NCBI GenBank assembly: GCA_022606425.2
Contig: JAHDVF020000208.1
Span: 1,102,501-1,166,500 of the forward strand
Length of the DNA stretch: 64,000 nucleotides
Reading direction: 5' to 3'
From: Lepidostoma basale
Lineage: Eukaryota; Arthropoda; Insecta; Trichoptera; Lepidostomatidae
How positions within the stretch are numbered: the stretch's first letter is position 1; every line of letters starts with the position of its first letter. A model generated the notes under the pieces. It saw only the letters and a program-made list of their open reading frames with translations, had not been told where the DNA came from and did not search any database. Below are positions 56,436 through 64,000 of the stretch, one piece after another. The position numbers and the translations under genes are program-made.

Positions 56436-56775
56436 GTTAAATTCCACTAAAGTTTATGGCTTCGACCTCATGGCAGCTCGCTGCTAAAACCGATCGAAGT
56501 CATACCTTAAGGCCGTGCCACACTGTTTGAAACAAGCTCTCTACAAGGGTGACCTTGGTGGAATGTGGAGCCCCACACGTGGAATGCGTGTTTACAACAG
56601 TTTACAACACGCATACTATGCGCGTCCGTCCACAAAGGTTGTTGAAGGTCAAACGAATTTTGGTTTCAAACAAGTGTCTACACAGTTTTAAACCGCCGGA
56701 GGAGACCGATGTGGAGAGCTTGTTTAAAACAGTGTGGCACGGCTTTTAGTGGAATTAAACTTAATATAATATATG
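56436..56775. repeat. Fold-back with ribozyme-like tip, split by a MITE
   Basis: The left arm (AAATTCCACTAAAGTTTATG, GCTTCGA) and right arm (TCGAAGTCATACC, then after the MITE TTAGTGGAATTAAACTTA) pair over about 30 bases once 56510-56744 is removed. The tip reads CCTCATG, GCAG-CTCG-CTGC, TAAAACCGA, a degenerate version of the hammerhead-like core. Confidence 0.75.
56510..56744. mobile_element. PIF/Harbinger-like MITE with TTA duplication
   Basis: 235 bp. The ends AGGCCGTGCCACACTG and its complement extend as about 37-bp inverted repeats (AAACAAGCTCTC inside each). TTA lies on both sides (56507-56509 and 56745-56747). No coding capacity. It differs from the MITE at 42261. Confidence 0.85.
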
Positions 56776-57647
56776 ATACAACAACGATTTTTTTTCTTCT
56801 TCAATATTTATCTATCATTAAATTTCATATCACAACATATGCATATTTTTTTTACTTTATATATTTTCATTTCAGTTATTTAAGTGTCATTTAATTAAGC
56901 CTTCTATTTAAGCAATTCCATTTGTAATTTAAATATTCAAGATCATAGAACGTATATGACGATAGTATTAACTAAATTTAAATCAGCAAACCCTGAAACT
57001 GGTGTTTGAATGGAACCGGTACGTAGTACGTGCATATTTGTTGAATAAAGTTTAGGGAGGCATTTACAAATTATGCAGTTTCCCGTCAACATGACGTACT
57101 GCCATTCTAAAGTATAAACTCTTGCGGCGTTGGGAAGGAGGAAGGGCGATGTTTTCGCGCAAGCCCATTTATTGGCTCCAGGCGGGTTGTTTGCACAAAA
57201 CTGTTGTATCATGGCCTCCCTCCGCCGGCCGTGTCCGGTCCCCTATCATTTATCTTTCATACTCTTCATTAATTATTCAAAATACCTCCCTCGGATTCCG
57301 AGTAATGTGTCGGTGTCTCTTGCAGTCCTCCGCACACGCTGCGGCGCATACTAAATAGCTCGCCACGGTCAAATGTGACCGGAGCCGTGCTGCCGTCGGC
57401 GGACACCCCGAGTGCCGGATCTAAACCCCTGAATTAGCCCTCAAATACAGATGCACACATTGTGTCCAACAAAGGATGTTTGCAATTTATTCGGGGTGAA
57501 TAAAGGACATTTCGTGACTGATGTTGTAATAATGTACGAAGAATGAAGATTTCATACACTTATTGGTATCACTTTATTACTTATGACATTTTTCTGATTT
57601 ATGATTTATATCAATAGAATATTCAATTAAACTTACTATGGTGGGTA
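56776..57647. other. unc5 intron with GC-rich patch
   Basis: 57100-57450 is GC-rich and single-copy (TCCGCCGGCCGTGTCCGGTC and similar). I looked for thrombospondin and Ig motifs there on the minus strand and saw none. Confidence 0.45.
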
Positions 57648-57711
57648 TTGATATATAATATAAATATATCCACAGAATGTGATATGATATATAATAGAAA
57701 TATATACACAG
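57648..57711. repeat. Short AT-rich tandem duplication
   Basis: GATATATAATATAAATATAT, CCACAGAATG is repeated imperfectly. Confidence 0.65.
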
Positions 57712-58196
57712 AAGCAAAAATGGCAGTACACAATGGAGTTCTAGTGCCAACCCTCATGTATGGAAGTGAAGCTTAGAGCTGGAAAAAGAAGGATGAAAGC
57801 AGGATAAACGCCGTAGAAATGAGATCACTAAGAAGAATGTGCAGGAAAACGTTGTATGATAGAATACCGAACGATGAAATAAGAGAGAAATGTAAGGCAG
57901 ACGACTGCATCATGGATAAAATTAAAAAAGGATCCCTGAGATGGTTAAAAAGTTGTACACAAGCAGCGTGAGTGGAAAAAGAAGCCGAGGACAACCGAGG
58001 AAAACATAGCATGACCAAATTAATCAATTACTAAAAGGCGGCCACATTCGAAGTCGAATAATCGACGTGCATGCATGGTACGATGTATGAATGTAGAGGA
58101 AGCCCGAGAGGTATGCCAGGACAAAGCATTGCGACGATCCATCCTCTCTGCCTACCCCTCCGGAGAAATGGCGTGATGGTTAGTAAGTTAGTTTTG
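57712..58196 (+). pseudogene. LINE-A, long copy
   Basis: KMAVHNGVLVPTLMYGSEA, stop, WKKKDESRINAVEMRSLRRM, CRKTLYDRIPNDEIREKCKA, DDCIMDKIKKGSLRW, a deletion, then KRSRGQPRKT, TRCMNVEEAREVCQDKALRR and the 3' UTR to GGTTAGTAAGTTAGT. It reaches further 5' than the other copies. A few frame breaks. Confidence 0.87.
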
Positions 58197-58214
58197 GTGG
58201 GTATTAAAAAACAA

Positions 58215-58675
58215 CGCTGTTTATGTTCCATTTTAATTTAATAAATATTTTTATAAAATACAAATATCAACCACTACATGTTTAGGAGGTGACCTCCAAC
58301 CACAGGTGTAAATATATAACTAAGGTGGAACATAAACAGCCTTTTTCTTAATTCCAAGGTTATTGCAATGGAATTCCACAGTGTTAATGCTTTAACGTTC
58401 GATACCATGATGGGGTATATTATACCCATGCTAGAAATGATCTTAAATGAAAGTATTTACTTTAAAAATAAAATAAGACGAATTCAAACAATCATGTATG
58501 TGTATTTGGAAGTTAAAATTAACGTTATTCAAAATGGATTATACTTTTTTTATATAAACCATTATTAATACGCAAGATGGCGTTCAGGGGGGTCGCCTCC
58601 AAAACATGTAGTGTGTAATATGTTTATGTTATAAAAATATTTAATAAATAAAGTTAATAAAACAGTTTTTAAAAT
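58215..58675. repeat. Pair of decayed ribozyme-like modules, inverted
   Basis: Left (minus, 58280-58320): CACCTGTGG, GGAGG-TCA-CCTCC, TAAACATGTA, GTGG. CAC and GTG pair. Right (plus, 58580-58622): GGCGTTCAG, GGGG-GTCG-CCTCC, AAAACATGTA, GTGTG. Both are followed by TAAAAATATTTA-type sequence. The cores are mutated. Confidence 0.65.
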
Positions 58676-59419
58676 TCTACTTCCAAAATATGACTTCGTT
58701 CAAGGTTTCATATTTTTATTTTAAAGTCATGTCAAAGGGTGATTTCTTCACATGCAAATTTAAACATGGTACTTTATTAAATACGGGGTAGTTTTTTTAC
58801 ATATCTTACGATACAAGCGATTGTTTCTCGAAACCCTCACTTTTCGTAATTTAACAATAATTTGTTATTTTGACTTTTCATTTCAAACATTCGAGTTTTA
58901 AAGACGAAATGCGTATATTTGTAGATTATAATATTTAATAAATAATAATACTAGCAATGGATCTGTGATTAAATTAAGGCAACCTCATCGTTTCCATTAC
59001 AAGTTAATTACAAGAGGAATAGTTCAAATCAATAAATGGAAACGTTATCAAAGGACATCCATAAAATAATAATGACCGCAGCATTAAGCTTATCAGATCC
59101 TCGGTACGGTTGCTATTATGGATTCATTCAGCTTGACTAATGACTAGCCGTTTGTTATGATTGCATATCGCGTTCATTAATATGCAAGCACAACAGTAGT
59201 GGATAGGGTGTCAGGTTTTAAATATTGCGTAGATATCTATACAATCTAAGCCAATTGAAAATGTTTAGCAAGCGATTACAACATGAAGCCATGCATTCAC
59301 AAGTAAGTTGATATATTCAGTTTTTAATTTATATATACTGGTTTCATCTATAAAGCAGTACATAATATAGATCTTGCGAAAACATTTGTGCTCAGAAATA
59401 ATAAGGTAACCGAAGAGAT
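58676..59419. other. unc5 intron, AT-rich
   Basis: Nothing recognised. Confidence 0.4.
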
Positions 59420-59530
59420 GGGGTATGATGCCGAACGAAGAAATAATGAAGGAATTTAACGCGTAACCAGTAAATAAAGGAATCATTACAAGATTGTTTG
59501 GCCAAATGCGACCTATGGATAAGGGTAGTG
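59420..59530 (+). pseudogene. LINE-A scrap
   Basis: ATGATGCCGAACGAAGAAAT, AAAGGAATCATTACAAGATT and GTTTGGCCAAATGCGAC parallel the PNDEI...KGSLRWFGHME stretch. Confidence 0.5.
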
Positions 59531-59559
59531 ATTCAAAAAAAATATGCAAGCAGTGCGTA

Positions 59560-59850
59560 GGCGATGGAAAAGTTCTTATTCGTCTAGCGTTGTCTCGGGA
59601 TTTACCTCTTCTTGCTATACGTAAGACCTGCTTTCTTTCCATTATTTGGGTCGTCTGCCAAGTGGACGTTGGGCTACGGGTATATCATTTGCAGCAGTGA
59701 ATGCGATTCTGTGAGTGACCCTACAGTTTACATGGTCTCGCCAGAAATATTTCCTCGTTTTGCTCCATTTCACGATGTCTTCAGTTTTACAGATTTTCCT
59801 TATTTGTGGATTTCTCATTCTTTCTGAGAGTTTTTCCTACAATTTCGTCG
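59560..59850 (-). pseudogene. LINE-C remnant
   Basis: Across breaks the minus strand reads DEIVGKTLRK, then DIVKW-like and WRDHVN-like positions, AANDIPVAQRPLGRRPK and WKESRSYV, in the order of LINE-C. Confidence 0.6.
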
Positions 59851-60429
59851 CGGAAAACGTGCGGTAAAGTGAACTTCCGCGAATACCTTTCGCTGGGAAA
59901 ATACCCCTGAAGGTCGACTTACGCAAATTCTGTAGCTTGCACAACGTGATGCAAACTACACGCGTTGACATGCAGGGATTGTTTACACAGTAAAAAGCAT
60001 TCTGGATTTTTGAAGCTAGTGGAAGTTTTGTTTTAGATTCCTGTGATTTGAGTAGTAGTATTGGAAAACAATAAAACATCACAAAGTAGAAACAAAGTAC
60101 AGGTTCCACGGTAGTTATTTGTTTTAAAAGCTTGCTCACGATCATAATAATTCAAGAAATAACGACTATATCGCTCGGGGCCTGAATTCATTACAAAGTT
60201 GCAATTTGCATCGGCGACTCCCGTACGCAATAAATCTACAAGTATCATAATGTATAATATATTATTATAGAGCGGACATGCGACAATCCGTTGCTAACCA
60301 AAAAAGAAATTCCTATGAGAGGGCTAAGAACATAAATTACCCATCTAAATTATCGTCCCTAAATAGTCTCCTTCAAAAACTTGATTAAGTTTGTGGATAT
60401 GCGTAATTGTAATTGAAAATCACCGTGCA
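59851..60429. other. unc5 intron, non-coding
   Basis: Nothing recognised. Confidence 0.4.
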
Positions 60430-60495
60430 TACGTTGATCAAAAAGCTAGAAGACGGCAACGTTCTGCCAAAACCGGTCAAAACTAAATTACAAGT
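60430..60495 (+). repeat. Decayed hammerhead-like hairpin
   Basis: CTAGAAGAC, GGCA-ACGTTC-TGCC, AAAACCGGTC, then AAAACTAAATTACAAG. The stem III palindrome ACCGGT and C survive, but the cores are mutated. AATCGGTCAAAACTAAATAA recurs at 61085. Confidence 0.5.
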
Positions 60496-60749
60496 GGAAT
60501 AAAACAAAACATATGCTAGAAATATTTTATTATTACTGTGATTATTTAAAACACGGTCATAAACGTTTAAAATCAAGTTTAATGTTTATTTATTTATGTA
60601 CTAATTATTAGTAATAATCACAATATAATCTGTAATATATATGATCAGTAACTGTAATAACTAGGTGAAAATGAACTTTGTACAGATTTTTATTTTTATT
60701 TTTTCGTAGTAAAATAAATTTAATTTACAAGTTTCATTTACATTATGTC

Positions 60750-60790
60750 TGCTCATTCCTTCAGAGAGACGGCATGATAGTTAGTTGGTG
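60750..60790 (+). pseudogene. LINE-A tail scrap
   Basis: CATTCCTTCAGAGAGACGGC and ATGATAGTTAGTTGG are the last ~40 bases of LINE-A. Confidence 0.55.
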
Positions 60791-60809
60791 TGTTTTTTGT
60801 TCGTTTATA

Positions 60810-61010
60810 TTTTCTAACTAACCATCACGCCGTCTCCCCGAAAGGGTAGGCAGAAAGAATGGACTGTCACACTTTTACTGATGCGGCACTCCATCCTTCT
60901 CTTTTCGCCCCGCCCCCATGGGAGACGCGGTGTGATGGGTTGCGAACCTCATCGCCACCAATAGGCATCTCCCGCCACCAATAGGCATCTCCCGCCACCA
61001 ATAGGACTAA
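60810..61010 (-). repeat. SINE-2 copy with 20-bp internal duplication
   Basis: CTAACTAACCATCACGCCGT, CTCCCCGAAAGGGTAGGCAG is followed by the SINE-2 body. The CCACCAATAGGCATCTCCCG unit occurs twice in tandem plus a partial third. The AT-rich end is missing. Confidence 0.85.
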
Positions 61011-61064
61011 TTTAAAAAAATATCTTCATTATCTATTAGTTTTATTTCACTTATTCTTTCTTCT

Positions 61065-61110
61065 TTCCGGCAGTGAACTGATGAAATCGGTCAAAACTAA
61101 ATAAAACATG
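61065..61110 (+). repeat. Fragment of the 60430 hairpin family
   Basis: CCGGCAGTGAACTGATGAAA, TCGGTCAAAACTAAATAAAA. The hairpin is partly deleted. Confidence 0.4.
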
Positions 61111-63524
61111 GTAATTGTATTATGGTGTATTCCAGGATAAATATATAAATAGATTCATAAACTAAATAATTTATGCAGATTAAAGAGCACTGGAATAAAA
61201 GAGAAATATTTTCTATAACTTTCAAAAATAAAGTTAGTTAGGATACATTCATCAGACCGTTCTCTAAAATATTTGGTTTATCCCAGAATGTAATTGGACT
61301 ACAATTGGTACGAAAATACAGTACAAACTTGTCTGCGGTTTCTGGGAATCGCCCCTACAACTCGCGTAGATTATTGTAATACACGCGATGTCATAAATCG
61401 TCATTATCTCCGTTCCACATACACATATTAATTACGCGCGCGGATACGCCCGTGATGGATTCTCAGCCTCTGGGGGAGTAATGAGCCGTGGACCAGGGCA
61501 ATGTAGCCATGAACCAATATTATAATCGAAATACTATGTTTAAATATTTTATATTTATAAAGTATTGAAAATATTTAAATCTTGGACTTGGACTTAAAAA
61601 CTATGTAAACGTTGTACCATTGTACAGTATGAAAATAGAAAATATCAATCTACGAGTACTTAATATTGAAAGAGAAATTTGCCGTTTAGAATATTACCTT
61701 CCATGGATATTTTTTACTTATTTCATCGATACGTATTCCTAAATTCAAATATTCTTCAAAATAAATTGAAATTATTTACATTTATAGAAAAGGTTTACTA
61801 TTGAATGCGAAGATACTTATAAAAACAACAAAATCTTCACAGAAAGAAATACCTATTGTGTTCGAACTTTATATACTAATTCAAAATTGTTTTGAAGCTA
61901 CATCAACTTGAAACCCAATAGAAACCAAAAATCCTTTCAGAAGATGAAAATAATGTATTTTAACCGATAGGCAGCCTTTCGGGTTCGGGTTTCCTTTATT
62001 ATAGAAATACGAAACGAGTAAAGACTATAAATGAAAAACAAAGAGGCAAAAATACCTTCCATGCCGTGGCATTAATTACACAAGAACTTTGTTGACATTA
62101 GCCGATGATGTAAATATTGCTCGAGCGGTAACATTATTTCACTAACGCTTCCCAATCGAGTCTAATTAAAACGGTATCCACACGCGTGCGCGGCGTGCCG
62201 TGTTGATACATTTATCCCCGAACTCTCCACTTTACCTCATTGTGCCTAATAAATTTCCCCACAAATTGACTCTGTACCGCGCTGTCACCGGTTTGATTGA
62301 AGCGGATAAAAGAAAGCATACGCGAACGCGGCATCCCGAATATCTCGGCTAAGTGGCCACGTGTGTACCCTGCTTACAAAGAAGTCAAGCTTGATTCTGT
62401 TTATTCGGAAAAGAGAGTAGCGTGCTCCCTTATACGGAAATCGAATTATTTTAACCTGCAAAGGAAATCGTGTTAAGGAAAATTGCGGCATCAGAAAATA
62501 TATCTCTATACAAATAAATAACAAACCCTCGTACGAAGAAAGCTTCTATTATTAAATACACAACAATACGTTAATTCGATTCAATAAAATAACATAGGGA
62601 AATAAATAAATAAGCGAGATGCTATCCATGGCAGCCGAGATTTATCTCCTCCGTTGCGAGGTTAATTAAAACCGTATCCAATGTATCGCGGCTTATCGGA
62701 GCCGTTATACGTAATCCATCTTAAATCTTCGTGGAGTCTAGCCCGTGAGCCCAGCTGTGGAGGAACGGGGTTCAAGGAGACGTTCGATATTTTAAATGCT
62801 GCAGTAAATCAAGTCATCGCATGACACGGGAGTATTCCCTCGCCCCACCTCGCCAGCTCCCGCCTGACAACTTTACTGCTACTAATTATACCGCGTGACC
62901 TATCCGCGTACATTTAAGGCCGGATTTACATGGAGAAAACATTGCAAATGCGCACTTAAACAATATTTACTGTCGCTCCAATTAAAAGGGAACATTCTTG
63001 CGCCGACAAACAAAGATGGATGGGAAACGCCGCTCATTTGCATGCAACCATATGGAAGGAGAATGCTCAATTTATGAATAAACATTGTCATTGAAATGCC
63101 GAGACACCCTATCTGAGCGACTTACCGTCTGTAAGTCAACAACACAAGGGATAAAAGCTCTTGAAAAATAGGGGTTTCTGTATGAATGTGAATGTGGACT
63201 AATCAAGGCTAATGCGAGAAATGTATCGACTGGGAGTTGGGAGTCCCGCAGATTCGAGGATCGCGTACCCTAAAAGCACGCATTGAAGGCATAAAATTAA
63301 TGCCTTTTGGGAGTATTTTCTGCGGGTACACAAAACGCACATTAATGTATAAAAATAACATTTTATACAAACCGAAATTAAATCTTTTCGTCGAAGGAAA
63401 TCGGATTTCGCGGCTGAATGAAATATTGATGCGTTAGTGGAAGAAATATGTATAAACTTACGGAAAAATGTTTTTACGGTTGTATTCCAACATTATTTGA
63501 TGATTTTTTAAATAATTTTTGTTA
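61111..63524. other. unc5 intron or upstream DNA, partly GC-rich, single-copy
   Basis: 62080-63130 is the longest complex, repeat-free stretch outside the exons (GCGTGCGCGGCGTGCCGTGT, ATGTATCGCGGCTTATCGGA). No exon of the UNC5 ectodomain is recognisable. Regulatory function is possible but unproven. Confidence 0.45.
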
Positions 63525-63712
63525 ATTAATATGAATGAAAACTTCCATTTTCTATAAGTTTAATTATATTTTATGTGGATGCATGTTTCGCTTTGCTAAG
63601 GCAATATCAAATATCTTAGTAAAGTGAAATATAATATGTCAGACATTTTTATTCGTATTGATTGTAAATACATAGTTGTATAACATTGTTCAAGAAACAA
63701 TAAATAAAATGT
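63525..63712 (+). repeat. FB-1, complete but diverged
   Basis: Left arm AATATGAATGAAAACTTCCA, centre GCATGTTTCGCTTTGC with inverted TAAGGCAATATC and TATCTTAGTAAAG, right arm, then tail ATTGTTCAAGAAACAATAAA. Confidence 0.8.
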
Positions 63713-63926
63713 GTGAATTAAAAGGGGGTTCTTCTCTCAATTAAATCTTTCAAATCACTTATTATTAATTTATTATAATAATGAAAAACATTGACATAAC
63801 CTTGTATTCAATATTATTTATTAAAATGTTTCTTTTTTTATATATTATATGTACGAGTACTTAGTATACAACACTCACTTTATTTTTAAAATATACCAAA
63901 CATGTTTTATAAAATGTATATAACAT

Positions 63927-63972
63927 AATATCACTGATGAAGGGCTTGTGTATCCGAAACAGGTTCGGTATT
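63927..63972 (+). ncRNA. Type I hammerhead ribozyme candidate
   Basis: Plus strand: AATATCA, CTGATGA, A, hairpin closed by GG...CC, GAAA, CAGGT, T, CGGTATT. AATATC pairs with GGTATT over six positions (one G-U), with a C-A mismatch next to the core. TTTTTTTAATAAAGTAAG follows, matching the AATAAAGT seen outside other copies. The window ends 28 bases later. Confidence 0.6.
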
Positions 63973-64000
63973 TAATTTTTATTTTTTTAATAAAGTAAGT

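Noticed and set aside
57100..57450. UNC5 thrombospondin or Ig exon
   Set aside because: No WxxWSxC-type or Ig cysteine/tryptophan pattern with splice sites was seen on the minus strand.

Overview
The window is eukaryotic, AT-rich DNA (roughly one third G+C) from an animal, almost certainly an insect. It holds the 3' part of one multi-exon host gene with GT-AG introns (the netrin receptor unc5, minus strand, 49345-52548), tRNA-derived SINEs with poly-A tails and target-site duplications, a Hsmar1/cecropia-type mariner, and a dense litter of non-LTR retrotransposon 3' ends. The LINE tails resemble families that are common in insects, and from memory one of them (8055-8607) is typical of Lepidoptera. 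The order assignment is an inference.

Layout. 1-48100 and 52550-64000 are non-coding: AT-rich filler, some GC-richer single-copy patches (for example 11820-12010, 26760-27130, 29540-29810, 57100-57450, 62080-63130) and interspersed repeats. I give working names to the repeats. LINE-A has a GTTAGTTAG tail and about 15 copies. LINE-B to LINE-H are other LINE 3' fragments. SINE-1 is tRNA-like (4 copies). SINE-2 shares the last ~60 bp of LINE-A (3 copies). FB-1 is a palindromic element with a unique tail (about 10 copies). FB-2, FB-3 and FB-4 are fold-back elements with paired ribozyme-like motifs. There are also two PIF/Harbinger-like MITEs, one hAT-like MITE and one near-intact mariner. Several insertions are nested and can be ordered in time.

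Host gene. Five unc5 exons join with consistent phases and give 639 codons: transmembrane segment, juxtamembrane region, ZU5, UPA and C-terminal death domain, ending at a stop codon at 49345. The Ig and thrombospondin exons are not visible, so they probably lie beyond 64000 across an intron of more than 11 kb.

Main discovery candidate. A recurring motif, CTGANGA, then a hairpin, then GAAA, then a six-base palindrome, then C or A, occurs at about 15 places in several unrelated-looking repeats, often as inverted pairs. It has the core of a type I hammerhead ribozyme with a minimal, palindromic (dimer-type) stem III. In the best copies (16502-16543, 55496-55538, 54797-54840, 63927-63972) the flanks also pair as stem I in the right register. 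This suggests a family of small non-autonomous retroelements of the retrozyme or Penelope-associated kind. A second candidate is a possible terminal exon of a small cysteine-rich peptide at 5401-5538.
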